From positions 620,001-684,000 of the forward strand of contig JAJLPB010000002.1 of NCBI GenBank assembly GCA_025548565.1: a DNA stretch of 64,000 bases, given 5' to 3'. How positions within the stretch are numbered: the stretch's first letter is position 1; every line of letters begins with the position of its first letter. The notes below the pieces were generated by a model. It was given only the letters and a program-made list of their open reading frames with translations. It ran no database searches and had not been told where the DNA came from. Below are positions 1 through 11,345 of the stretch, piece after piece. Source of the DNA: Rugamonas sp. A1-17. Lineage in GTDB: Bacteria; Pseudomonadota; Gammaproteobacteria; Burkholderiales; Burkholderiaceae_D. The translations under genes and the position numbers were made by a program.

Positions 1-466
1 GCATGTCCTTGATGTCGACCTTGATGACATCGCACAGCGGCTGGAATTTTTGCACATCCTCGGAGTGGCCGATCACATCGTCCAGCGCGAACTTGAAGCC
101 GGCCTGTTTCAGCTCGCGTATGCGGTCCAGGATTTCCGGCGTGGCCTTGACGGTCTCCAGGATTTCCAGGATGACCTTGTCGTTGGGCAGAAAGCGGATG
201 AAGTCGCTCATCAGGCCGATGGCGTCGACGTTGACGAAGGCCATCTGGTCGCCCACCACGTGTTCCATGCCCAGCTCGGAGGCGTGGGCGATCACGGTGG
301 CCGTGGCCTCGGCGTCGTCGGTGACGCCGGCCTCGTTGCGGGTGCGGGCGTCGCGGAACAGCAGCTCATATGCGACCAGCCGTTGTCCCCGGTTGAGGAT
401 GGGCTGACGAGCAAGAAAGAAATTATCAGCTAGCTTGGACGGCATGGTCGACGGCGCGATCATCAT
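1..466 (-). CDS. EAL/HDOD-domain signalling protein (3' end outside window)
   Basis: The minus strand reads an uncut frame of 155 codons that leaves the window at base 1, so the C-terminal part is missing. The visible N-terminus, including FLARQPILN and VAYELLFR, is typical of YuxH-type proteins that fuse an EAL-like domain to a C-terminal HDOD domain. The canonical EAL triad appears as ELL, so phosphodiesterase activity is doubtful; proteins of this family usually act as signalling adaptors. ALDDVIG and IKVDIKDM fit later EAL-fold strands. Two ATG codons lie at the start (466 and 463), with another at 445; the first was chosen. The HDOD part is inferred from the family, not seen. Confidence 0.8.
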   Translation of the reverse strand, partial: MMIAPSTMPSKLADNFFLARQPILNRGQRLVAYELLFRDARTRNEAGVTDDAEATATVIAHASELGMEHVVGDQMAFVNVDAIGLMSDFIRFLPNDKVILEILETVKATPEILDRIRELKQAGFKFALDDVIGHSEDVQKFQPLCDVIKVDIKDM

Positions 467-569
467 GGGAAGCCCCCATTCTGCAATCTGCTAATGCGGG
501 CTGCCGTCTCAAGCGACAACCCGCTAACTAGCAGCCTATACCTCTCCGTACCGTCCTGACAACGTTTTT

Positions 570-1499
570 CTAGCGTGTAACAGGCCGGCGCACCGCATTG
601 TTGCGCGTAGCCATCGGCTTTCCGCTCTCCAGCGTGAAACGGGCGCCAGAATCCTTGCCCAGCACCTTGACCAGGTAGGGCATCACTTCCTTGAGCATCG
701 GCTCCAGCGTGTACGGCGGATTCAGGATGAACATGCCGCTGCTGTGCAGGCCGAAGCCGTCCGGCATCGGCGTGTTGGTGGTCAGCACCACGTTGAGCCA
801 GTCGCTGCACTGCAGCTGCTTGAGCTTGTCGGCGAACTGGCGCGACTCCATGCGCTGCAGCAGCGGATACCAGACCGCGTAGGTGCCGGTCGGGAAGCGC
901 ACCAGGGCCTCGGCCAAGGTGTCCTTGACCTTTTTGTAGTCCTGCTTGTCCTCGTACGGCGGATCGATCAGCACCAGCGCGCGGCGCGACGGCGGCGGCA
1001 GCAGACCCTTCAGCGCCTGGAAGCCGTCGCCACGGGTGATCAGCACGCGCTTGCCGCGCGTGGTCGGGCGGATGCCCTGCTGCGCGGCGTGCTCTTCGAG
1101 CTTGCGGAAGTTATCGGCCAGCAGCTTGGAGTCGGCCGGATGCAGCTCGAACAGGCGCAGGCGGTCCTGCTCGCGCGCGACCTGGTCGGCGATGTAGGGC
1201 GAGCCGGGGTAGTAGCGCATCTTGCCGCTCGGGTTCATGGCGCGCACCAGGTCGACGTATTCCTTGATCGGCGCGGGCATGTCGGTGCGCTCCCACAGCG
1301 GACCGATGCCGGTGTCGTACTCGGCGTTCTTGGAGGCGAAAGTGCCGTCGAGCGCGTACACGCCGGCGCCGGAGTGGGTGTCGATGTAGCTGTAGGCCGT
1401 ATCTTTCTGGTTCAGATACTGCATCAACTGGATGGTCACGAAATGCTTCAATACATCGGCGTGATTCCCCGCGTGAAAGGCGTGGCGGTAACTCAACAT
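570..1499 (-). CDS. rlmJ: 23S rRNA (adenine(2030)-N6)-methyltransferase RlmJ
   Basis: The 309-residue protein starts with the family signature YRHAFHAGNHADVLKH (residues 4-19). It carries the N6-adenine methyltransferase motif DPPY at residues 179-182. RlmJ methylates A2030 of 23S rRNA with S-adenosylmethionine. It is slightly longer than the E. coli enzyme because of a basic, low-complexity C-terminus. It is a single gene: the upstream neighbour is divergent and the downstream EAL/HDOD gene is about 100 bases away on the same strand. The assignment is firm. Confidence 0.95.
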   Translation of the reverse strand: MLSYRHAFHAGNHADVLKHFVTIQLMQYLNQKDTAYSYIDTHSGAGVYALDGTFASKNAEYDTGIGPLWERTDMPAPIKEYVDLVRAMNPSGKMRYYPGSPYIADQVAREQDRLRLFELHPADSKLLADNFRKLEEHAAQQGIRPTTRGKRVLITRGDGFQALKGLLPPPSRRALVLIDPPYEDKQDYKKVKDTLAEALVRFPTGTYAVWYPLLQRMESRQFADKLKQLQCSDWLNVVLTTNTPMPDGFGLHSSGMFILNPPYTLEPMLKEVMPYLVKVLGKDSGARFTLESGKPMATRNNAVRRPVTR

Positions 1500-1673
1500 A
1501 AGCTTGGTACTCTCAATAAGATGGTGCGGAACAATCCCGCATTATCCACTAGAAAGCCGCGCCAACCAAAAAAGCGCCCATATCGTTTGCATCAAAGCGA
1601 ACCCCGCCGTGCTGACTAAGATGGTACAGCCGGGCCGCATCCGCTGGCACGGCGTACTTTCAAGGAGGACATC

Positions 1674-1931
1674 ATGGCATTCAACAACGTAGGTCCGCTC
1701 ACCTACCTGGCGCCAGGGCAGACGGCGTACTGGAGCTACACCTATGGCGCCGACCACGGCACGCAGTTCGCCACGGCCGACGTCAAGGCGCCCAACCTGG
1801 GCGCCGTCCACATGGCGGACCAGCAGAGCAAGCGCAAGGAAAACAACGGCAACGCCACCTATTTCGTCCAGATCCACAACCAGGGCATAGGCGGCGCCTT
1901 CCACAACCTGCAAGGCGGAGGCATGTCATGA
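1674..1931 (+). CDS. Hypothetical protein, 85 aa
   Basis: I do not recognise this protein. It is small and rich in aromatic, Gly, Asn and His residues (GQTAYWSYTYGADHG near residue 15; a His/Gly-rich end), with no signal peptide or membrane segment. A strong ribosome binding site, AAGGAGG at 1662-1668, sits just before the ATG, so it is very likely translated. Its stop codon overlaps the start of the next gene in an ATGA arrangement, which implies translational coupling. It could be a small beta-rich protein, but no function can be assigned. Confidence 0.75.
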   Translation: MAFNNVGPLTYLAPGQTAYWSYTYGADHGTQFATADVKAPNLGAVHMADQQSKRKENNGNATYFVQIHNQGIGGAFHNLQGGGMS

Positions 1932-2152
1932 AAATGACCATCATTACGGACGACCAGAACAACATCCTGGGCGCGGTGCAGGGGCATTCCCTGTCCGATA
2001 AACAGGGCAGCGTGGAGGCGAGCGTGTCGTTCGGCCCCGGCCACGTGACCCACATGATGGAGGTCGATGACGACCTGGCCACCATCAACGACCTGGACGA
2101 CTTCCAGAATCGCCTGAACCAGCATCTGCAGCAGCATCTTGCCAAGCCTTGA
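1928..2152 (+). CDS. Hypothetical protein, 74 aa, coupled to upstream gene
   Basis: An unrecognised acidic small protein. It starts with a likely beta-hairpin (MKMTIITDDQNNILGAV) and ends in a predicted helix (DDFQNRLNQHLQQHL). The ATG overlaps the TGA of the preceding gene by four bases, so the two form a coupled pair whose products may interact. It has no signal peptide and no cysteines. A GC-rich hairpin follows before the convergent aceA gene. Confidence 0.75.
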   Translation: MKMTIITDDQNNILGAVQGHSLSDKQGSVEASVSFGPGHVTHMMEVDDDLATINDLDDFQNRLNQHLQQHLAKP

Positions 2153-2163
2153 GGCAAGCAATC

Positions 2164-2190
2164 GCGGCGGGGGCCGGCCTGCCCCGCCGC
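2164..2190. terminator. GC-rich hairpin between convergent genes
   Basis: A nine-base-pair stem (GCGGCGGGG with CCCCGCCGC) lies between the stop codon of the small gene at 2152 and the stop codon of aceA at 2201. It has no clear U-tract on either strand, so it may only slow transcription from both sides. Confidence 0.35.
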
Positions 2191-2200
2191 TTCAACCCGC

Positions 2201-3496
<1,296 letters not shown>

Positions 3497-3533
3497 GGTG
3501 TTCTCCTATTTAAAAACGAAATCCGTTGAATAA

Positions 3534-3578
3534 ATAGTAGCCGCTTTTGTGCCATGCACCAATAGTCTTATATAAGAC
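3534..3578 (-). promoter_or_regulatory. aceA promoter with 14-bp palindromic operator candidate
   Basis: Reading the minus strand, TTGGTG (3562-3557) and TACTAT (3539-3534) form a sigma-70-like pair with a 17-base spacer, 38 bases before the aceA start. The perfect palindrome GTCTTATATAAGAC (3565-3578) lies directly upstream of the -35 box, a position suited to a dimeric regulator. The identity of that regulator cannot be read from the sequence. Confidence 0.5.
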
Positions 3579-3745
3579 ATATAACCAAATATAAACTCAT
3601 ATAAATCAAATAGATAGCCATCGATTCCCATGATACGGAATGAGATTTCTTGAAATGGAAGAGAAAAACGCCGCGCAAGGCCAGGCCTTCCCGCGATGTG
3701 AAACGGAATCCCCGCCAGATGAAAAATCGCGGCTTTGAAATGAAA
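3579..3745. other. AT-rich intergenic segment
   Basis: With the flanking operator and terminator this is the longest gene-free stretch of the window outside the tRNA array. It is AT-rich from about 3580 to 3650 and then purine-rich. I see no credible open frame with a ribosome binding site and no structured RNA. Confidence 0.5.
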
Positions 3746-3777
3746 ACACCCCGCAAGCCGCGCGGCTTACGGGGTGT
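3746..3777 (-). terminator. Rho-independent terminator of the PEP-CTERM gene
   Basis: A perfect stem, ACACCCCG with CGGGGTGT, encloses a second stem, AAGCCG with CGGCTT. On the minus strand it is followed by TTTTCATTTC. It lies about 20 bases after the stop codon of the PEP-CTERM gene, so it most likely ends that transcript. Confidence 0.8.
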
Positions 3778-3798
3778 AGCGGAAATGCAGGGCCGGCG

Positions 3799-4401
3799 TC
3801 AGGCCTGGCGGCGGCGGGCGGCAATGCCGAGCAGGCCCAGGCCGGCCAGCAGCATGGCATAGCTGCCCGGCTCTGGAACGGCCTGCACCGCGAAATCGGC
3901 CGCGCCGATGTAGGCACCGGTCATCGTGAAGTAACTGATCGAGGGGGCGCTTTCCAGGAAACCGTGGAATTCGCCTTGGTTCAGGCCTCCATTGGTCATG
4001 AAGGTCAAGGTGGTCGATTCGATCAGCGTATGGTTCGCATCGTAGACCGCGATCGTCGCCGGGCCGTAATAGCGCGGCGAATAATTGAAAAACGCGCCGA
4101 CGCCGGCAACCGCCTGGCTGAACGCCAGCGTCATGGCACTGCCCTGGTCGTTGGTGCCGGCCATCGTCAGGCCCTCCCACATGCCATTGTCGGCAAAGCC
4201 GTAACCTCCCCGATAGCCGAAAACGGCGTCGCCATTGGCACTGCTCCACTCCACGCCCGGTGCAAGGCTCAGAGGGCCGGAGCCGAAATAATCAAGCTCC
4301 GGCATCATTAAGACGGCGCCGCCCGGCAGCGACGTCACCGTGGCAGCGTGGGCGGACAGGCCGGCCAGCGCGCACAACACAGCAAACGTAATTTTTTTCA
4401 T
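3799..4401 (-). CDS. PEP-CTERM sorting-domain protein
   Basis: The 200-residue precursor has an N-terminal signal peptide (MKKITFAVLCALAGLSAHA, cut probably after AHA) and a C-terminal sorting tag: VPEPG, a hydrophobic helix and the basic end ARRRQA. Such proteins are exported and then processed by exosortase; no exosortase gene is in this window. The middle region is Gly- and aromatic-rich and resembles the beta-sandwich bodies common in this group, but no specific function is visible. The start at 4401 is preferred over an upstream in-frame ATG because GGAG lies a few bases before it and the signal peptide begins there. Confidence 0.85.
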   Translation of the reverse strand: MKKITFAVLCALAGLSAHAATVTSLPGGAVLMMPELDYFGSGPLSLAPGVEWSSANGDAVFGYRGGYGFADNGMWEGLTMAGTNDQGSAMTLAFSQAVAGVGAFFNYSPRYYGPATIAVYDANHTLIESTTLTFMTNGGLNQGEFHGFLESAPSISYFTMTGAYIGAADFAVQAVPEPGSYAMLLAGLGLLGIAARRRQA

Positions 4402-4534
4402 GGAGAGCTCCGGCGATATGGCTTTCAGCATTGAAGATTGACACATTGCAATATTTGCACGCAAACGCATCATAGTCAATCTATTATTGCGAAAACATCA
4501 CAGAAGTTTCCATTTTGAAAATGCGTTTTCAGCC

Positions 4535-5032
4535 TCAGGCAAGCATCTGCTGCGCCACCAGGATGCCGTCGGCATCGGCATAAATCCAGTCGCCGGGCTG
4601 CACCGGCACGCCCTGGATGTGCACCCGCACATTGCGCTCGCCGGCGCCCTTCTTGCTGCTTTTTTGCGGATGGGCGCCCAGCGCACGCACGCCGATCTCG
4701 CAGGAATTGATCTCGTCGGTGTCGCGGATGCAGCCGTCGACGATGATGCCGGCCCAGCCGTTATCCTGGGCCAGCAGCCCAAGCTGCCCGCCGACCAGTG
4801 CGCGACGCAGGCTGCCGCCGCCGTCGATGACCAGCACGTTGCCGCCGCCCTGGGTTTCCAGCACCGAACGTACCAGCGCATTATCTTCATGCACCTTGAG
4901 AGTGGTCACGCGGCCGGAAAAACGCATCTGTTTGCCGAAGTGGCGGAAGACCGGCGGCAGCACGGCCAGGCGTCCGTCTTCCAGCAGATTGGCGTTGTCG
5001 TCGCATAAATCGGTGGTTGCAAAGCTCATCAT
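4535..5032 (-). CDS. rraA: RraA-family protein (RNase E regulator / HMG aldolase fold)
   Basis: A 165-residue protein with the RraA fold. [20 protein letters not shown] (around 62-81) and the [13 protein letters not shown] block (around 92-104) form the shared active-site-like cleft. Family members either bind and inhibit RNase E or act as divalent-metal 4-hydroxy-4-methyl-2-oxoglutarate aldolases; the sequence keeps the Arg and Asp of the GCIRD motif, so either is possible. The gene lies 33 bases after the MFS gene on the same strand and is probably co-transcribed with it. Confidence 0.85.
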   Translation of the reverse strand: MMSFATTDLCDDNANLLEDGRLAVLPPVFRHFGKQMRFSGRVTTLKVHEDNALVRSVLETQGGGNVLVIDGGGSLRRALVGGQLGLLAQDNGWAGIIVDGCIRDTDEINSCEIGVRALGAHPQKSSKKGAGERNVRVHIQGVPVQPGDWIYADADGILVAQQMLA

Positions 5033-5065
5033 CGTCCCGCACAGTTGTTTAAGGTAGCAAGAATT

Positions 5066-6289
5066 CTATGCTGTTTTGGCCACGGCCACCACGCGCGTCT
5101 TGCTACCCACGCCGATCGTGGTCAGGATCACCAGCGCCTGGAACACGGCGATGCCGATGAACACGCCGGACGGATGGTTGGCGTCCATCAGCGCGCCGAA
5201 CAGCAGCGGACCCAGCGCCAGGCCGCTGTCCAGGCCCGAATACACCACGCCAAACACGCGGCCGGTGGCGTTGGCCGGCGCCGCGCCGCGTATCAGCAAA
5301 TCGCGCGACGGCCCCGAGATGCCGGTCACCAGGCCGATCGCTCCCATCAGGACAACCGCCATCCAGGCCGGCACCACGGCCGCCGCCAACAGCAGCGCCA
5401 TCAGCGCCGCCGAGCCGAACGCCAGCATGATGATGCGGTCGTGGTGGCGGCTGCCCGCGCCCAGGAAGCCGCCGTACAGCATGCCCACCGCCGAGGCGAT
5501 CATGAAAACGGTATAGGCCGTGGTGGCCCAGGCCAGCGACATGCCGTACAGGCTCACCAGGCTGGTGGCCGCGAAGCTCTGGATCCCGGCCAGCGCCACC
5601 GCCGAGATCAGGAAGAAGGCAAAGCACATCCACACCACCTGCAGCCGCAGGAAGCCGAGCGCGCCGCCCTTGCCCGCCCCGGCCGCAGCAGCCACCGGCA
5701 CCGGCGCCGGCTCGGGACGCAAGGCATGGCGGTTCCAGACCAGCAGCGCCAGCACCGCCAGCGGCAGCAGGGCCGCGCTCAGCAGCGCCGTGCGCCAGTC
5801 GGTGCGGCTGGCCACGAAGGTCAGGAACAGCGGCGACATCGCCCAACCGATATTGCCGCTGATGCCGTGGACCGAGAAGCCGTGCGCCAGCCGCGCCTTG
5901 GACACCCGCTGGTTGAGCAGCGTGTAGTCGGCCGGGTGGAACACGCTGTTGCCGCAGCCGGCCAGGAAGGCGCCCAGCATCAGCTGCGTGTAACTGTGCG
6001 CGCTGGACAGCATCACCGCCGACAAGCCCAGCAGCGCGATGCCGCTGAACAGCACCGCGCGCGCGCTGAAGCGGTCGACCACAAAGCCGGCCATCGCCTG
6101 CCCGACGCCGGACACGGTGAAGAACACCGTCATCAGCAGGCCCAGTTCGGCGTAGCTGAGCTGGAATTCCGGCTTCAGCCAGGGAATCAGCGCCGCCAGG
6201 ATCACGTGGTAAAAATGCGAAGTGCCGTGCGCCAGCCCGACCAGGCCGATGACCCTGGCGTCCTGCCGCAGCAAGGATGTATCGTTCAT
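5066..6289 (-). CDS. MFS transporter, Fsr-like
   Basis: A 407-residue membrane protein with about twelve hydrophobic segments. The N-terminal half has LVGLAHGTSHFYHVILAALI, similar to the HLLND/HxxND start of Fsr-type facilitators. GISGNIGWAMSPLFL in the fifth helix region is also typical. The substrate is unknown; relatives export drugs or small organic acids. GGGAG-like Shine-Dalgarno sequence precedes the ATG. It is divergent from an AraC regulator 91 bases away and upstream of rraA. A paralogous MFS/AraC pair occurs at 37223-39291. Confidence 0.85.
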   Translation of the reverse strand: MNDTSLLRQDARVIGLVGLAHGTSHFYHVILAALIPWLKPEFQLSYAELGLLMTVFFTVSGVGQAMAGFVVDRFSARAVLFSGIALLGLSAVMLSSAHSYTQLMLGAFLAGCGNSVFHPADYTLLNQRVSKARLAHGFSVHGISGNIGWAMSPLFLTFVASRTDWRTALLSAALLPLAVLALLVWNRHALRPEPAPVPVAAAAGAGKGGALGFLRLQVVWMCFAFFLISAVALAGIQSFAATSLVSLYGMSLAWATTAYTVFMIASAVGMLYGGFLGAGSRHHDRIIMLAFGSAALMALLLAAAVVPAWMAVVLMGAIGLVTGISGPSRDLLIRGAAPANATGRVFGVVYSGLDSGLALGPLLFGALMDANHPSGVFIGIAVFQALVILTTIGVGSKTRVVAVAKTA

Positions 6290-6326
6290 ACCGTCTCCCT
6301 GTTAAAAAAGAAAGCACAGTGTAAGC

Positions 6327-6375
6327 ATTTGGCGGCAGTCTGATTTAAGATAGAGCGTCAATATTTGTCGCCAAT
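6327..6375. promoter_or_regulatory. Divergent MFS/AraC control region with inverted half-sites
   Basis: The 91-base gap between the MFS and AraC genes contains ATTTGGCGGCA (6327-6337) and TGTCGCCAAT (6366-6375). Reverse-complemented, the second matches the first at 8 of 10 positions. This spaced inverted pair is a plausible operator for the adjacent AraC protein, but the evidence is only sequence similarity. Confidence 0.35.
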
Positions 6376-6380
6376 CCGCC

Positions 6381-7169
6381 ATGCCGGTTTCCGTCGTCAC
6401 GCACACGCAGTTCAACTGGAATTGCGAATTCCCCACCGCCGCCCGGCCGCTGACCATGTCCGGCCGCGACCTGCCGGCCGACGCCGTGCTGCTGCCCCAC
6501 CACCACCCGTGGGGCCAGTTCACCTACGCGATGCAGGGCGTGATGCGCGTGACGGCCAACCACAGCAGCTGGATCGTGCCGCCGCAGCGCGCCATCTGGA
6601 TCGCGCCGGATGTCGAGCACGCGATCACGGTGCTGGAGCCTACCCGGCTGCGCCCGCTGTGCGTGCACGCCAGCCGCTCGCCCTTCCCCGAGGCTTGCAA
6701 GGTGGTGGAAGTGTCCAGCCTGCTGCGCGAGCTGCTGGCCACGCTGGAGCAGCACGACCAGGACGAGCAATCCCAGCGCGAGCAATTGCTGTCCGAGATG
6801 ATCCTGGACGAAGTGCCGCGCTGCGCCGCCCGGCCGCTTGTCGTGCCGCTGCCGCACGACAAGCGCCTGAAAACCCTGTGCGACGCGCTGATCGCCGATC
6901 CCGGCGCCGAGCTCACGCTGGAAGCCTGGGCCGGCCGCGTGGGCGCCTCCGAGCGCACGCTGACGCGCCTGTTCGAGCGCGAGCTGGGCATGAGTTTCAG
7001 CCAGTGGCGCCAGCACGTGCGGCTGGCCCACGCGGCGCCGCTGATCACGCGCGGGGTGCCGCTGTCGCAGGTGGCGGCGCAGCTGGGCTATGCCAGCCAG
7101 TCGGCCTTCTCGGCGATGTTCAAGAAGACCTTCGGCAGCACGCCGACATCTTTTTTCGCTGAAAAATAG
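6381..7169 (+). CDS. AraC-family transcriptional regulator
   Basis: 262 residues. The N-terminal cupin-like sensor domain (roughly 30-110) includes HHHPWGQFTYAMQGVMRV and a PPQRAIWIAP segment. The C-terminal double helix-turn-helix (roughly 165-258) includes GASERTLTRLF and LGYASQSAFSAMFKKTFG, the AraC signature. It is divergent from the MFS transporter and very likely controls it. The regulator at 38488 has the same architecture and several shared segments (PPxRAxxIxP; LLRELL), so they are paralogues. Confidence 0.92.
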   Translation: MPVSVVTHTQFNWNCEFPTAARPLTMSGRDLPADAVLLPHHHPWGQFTYAMQGVMRVTANHSSWIVPPQRAIWIAPDVEHAITVLEPTRLRPLCVHASRSPFPEACKVVEVSSLLRELLATLEQHDQDEQSQREQLLSEMILDEVPRCAARPLVVPLPHDKRLKTLCDALIADPGAELTLEAWAGRVGASERTLTRLFERELGMSFSQWRQHVRLAHAAPLITRGVPLSQVAAQLGYASQSAFSAMFKKTFGSTPTSFFAEK

Positions 7170-7234
7170 ATAATCGGTCAAGTTTTCCATTTGCGCACCG
7201 TTAACATTGTCTTGGACGAAAGTACGGTACATTA

Positions 7235-8185
7235 GTGGAAACTCAACAACTGGAACAACGCTATCGGATGACAGACCTGTCTCTCTTCACGACCGAACAG
7301 ATCGCCGCGCTGCTTGCAGCGCTGCCGGACCCGGCATTTATTTTGACGCGCAGCGGCAAATACGCCGCCCTGTTCGGCGGCACGGACGCGCGCTATTACC
7401 ACGACGGCAGCTCGCTGGTCGGCAAGCGCATCGGCGACGTCCTGAACGCCGAGAAGGCGGCCTGGTTCCTGGCGCAGATCGCCGTCGCGCTGGCCAAACG
7501 CGGCCTGCACGTGGTCGAATACCGCCTGGACCGCAAGGATGTGAAAGGCCTGGAAGGCGACGGCCCGGACGACACGATCTGGTTCGAAGGCCGCGCGCAA
7601 GCGCTGGAATATCAGGTGGATGGCGAGGACGCCGTGCTGTGGGTGGCCAGCAACATCACCACCAGCAAAAAACTGGAAGCCTTGTTGCGCATGCAGAGCG
7701 AGACCGACGCGCTGACCGGCCTGGCCAACCGCCGCAAGCTGATGCAGGCCCTCAACGACAGCTACGGCCTGCACGCCCGCTACCGGACGCCGGCCTCGGT
7801 GCTGATTTTCGACATCGATAAATTCAAGGACATCAACGACCGCTACGGCCACCTGAGCGGGGACAAGGCCATCCAGGTCACGGCCGACGTCTGCCGGCGC
7901 GAGCTGCGCACCACCGACTTTCCGGCGCGGCTGGGCGGCGACGAGTTCGTGATCCTGATGCCGCACACCGCCCGGGAACAGGCGATGCCGATCGCCGAGC
8001 GGCTGCGCCAGCGCATCGCCGACCAGTTGCGGGAGCTGGGCACGCTGGGCCAGGGCGCCACCATCAGCGGCGGCCTGAGCCAGATGCTGCCCGGCGACTC
8101 CTCAAGCGAGGATGTGCTGAAACGGGCGGACGATGCGCTGTACCGCGCCAAGCACGGCGGGCGCAACCGCATCGTCCATCACTAG
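7235..8185 (+). CDS. Diguanylate cyclase with N-terminal PAS-like domain
   Basis: 316 residues. A PAS-like sensor (about 25-145) is followed by a GGDEF domain (about 155-314) with an intact RLGGDEF active site near residue 232 and the DALTGLANRR entry motif. It should make cyclic di-GMP from two GTP. No RxxD inhibitory site is evident at the usual distance before GGDEF. There is no signal peptide or membrane segment, so it is cytosolic. The GTG at 7235 gives the longest frame; an ATG at 7268 is an alternative and neither has a strong ribosome binding site. Confidence 0.9.
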   Translation: METQQLEQRYRMTDLSLFTTEQIAALLAALPDPAFILTRSGKYAALFGGTDARYYHDGSSLVGKRIGDVLNAEKAAWFLAQIAVALAKRGLHVVEYRLDRKDVKGLEGDGPDDTIWFEGRAQALEYQVDGEDAVLWVASNITTSKKLEALLRMQSETDALTGLANRRKLMQALNDSYGLHARYRTPASVLIFDIDKFKDINDRYGHLSGDKAIQVTADVCRRELRTTDFPARLGGDEFVILMPHTAREQAMPIAERLRQRIADQLRELGTLGQGATISGGLSQMLPGDSSSEDVLKRADDALYRAKHGGRNRIVHH

Positions 8186-8193
8186 CCGGATGA

Positions 8194-10776
<2,583 letters not shown>

Positions 10777-10808
10777 GGAATTGCTCCAATTAATTTAACT
10801 TATCGCTT

Positions 10809-10836
10809 ACATAGGGGTGCGCGATCAAGTTTCAAG
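10809..10836 (-). promoter_or_regulatory. Sigma-32 (heat shock) promoter of clpB
   Basis: On the minus strand, CTTGAAA (10836-10830) is followed after 12 bases by CCCCTATGT (10817-10809). This is close to the sigma-32 consensus CTTGAAA-N(12-15)-CCCCATNT. It sits in the moaE-clpB gap and points at clpB, so clpB can be induced independently of the upstream genes. Confidence 0.75.
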
Positions 10837-10877
10837 GAGACGCCTTTTTATTTAACAAATCCATGACCCACATCAAA

Positions 10878-11345
10878 CTACGCGGCAGTGCTCCATTTCC
10901 TCAATGCAACATCGTCGCTGACGCGGGCGTCGACCCAGCGGGCGCCGTCCGGGGTCTGCTCTTTTTTCCAGAACGGGGCCTCGGTCTTCAGGTAGTCGAT
11001 GATGTATTCGCAGGCGGCGAAGGCCTCGCCGCGATGGGCGGACGTCACCGCCACCAGCACGATCTGGTCCAGCGGCTTGAGCGGGCCGACGCGGTGGATC
11101 ACCAGCGCGCCGTACACCGGCCAGCGCTGTTTGGCCTGCTCGATGATAGTCTGGATGGATTGCTCGGTCATGCCGGCGTAGTGTTCCAGCTCCATCTCCG
11201 CCACGCTGGCGCCCTCGTTCAGGTCGCGCACGGTGCCGACAAACGACACCACGGCGCCGACCTTGGGATTAGCGGCCCGCAGTTGCGCCAGCTCGGCGCT
11301 CAAATCGAAGTCGCCGGTCTGGATGCGGACGCTGTCCGTACTCAT
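10878..11345 (-). CDS. moaE: Molybdopterin synthase catalytic subunit MoaE
   Basis: 155 residues. VGAVVSFVGTVRD and MELEHYAGMTE are MoaE hallmarks, and the conserved KKE near the C-terminus (FWKKEQ) supplies the catalytic lysine. MoaE with MoaD inserts the dithiolene sulfurs into precursor Z during molybdenum cofactor synthesis. The ATG at 11345 was chosen because the family starts there and it overlaps the TGA of the upstream DUF349 gene (ATGA), indicating coupling; an upstream in-frame start would run through that gene's 3' end. MoaD is not in the window. Confidence 0.95.
   Translation of the reverse strand: MSTDSVRIQTGDFDLSAELAQLRAANPKVGAVVSFVGTVRDLNEGASVAEMELEHYAGMTEQSIQTIIEQAKQRWPVYGALVIHRVGPLKPLDQIVLVAVTSAHRGEAFAACEYIIDYLKTEAPFWKKEQTPDGARWVDARVSDDVALRKWSTAA

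Noticed and set aside
1..433. Open frames on the plus strand at the left edge
   Set aside because: The minus strand reads a clear EAL/HDOD protein here. The plus-strand frames have no family match and are its shadow.
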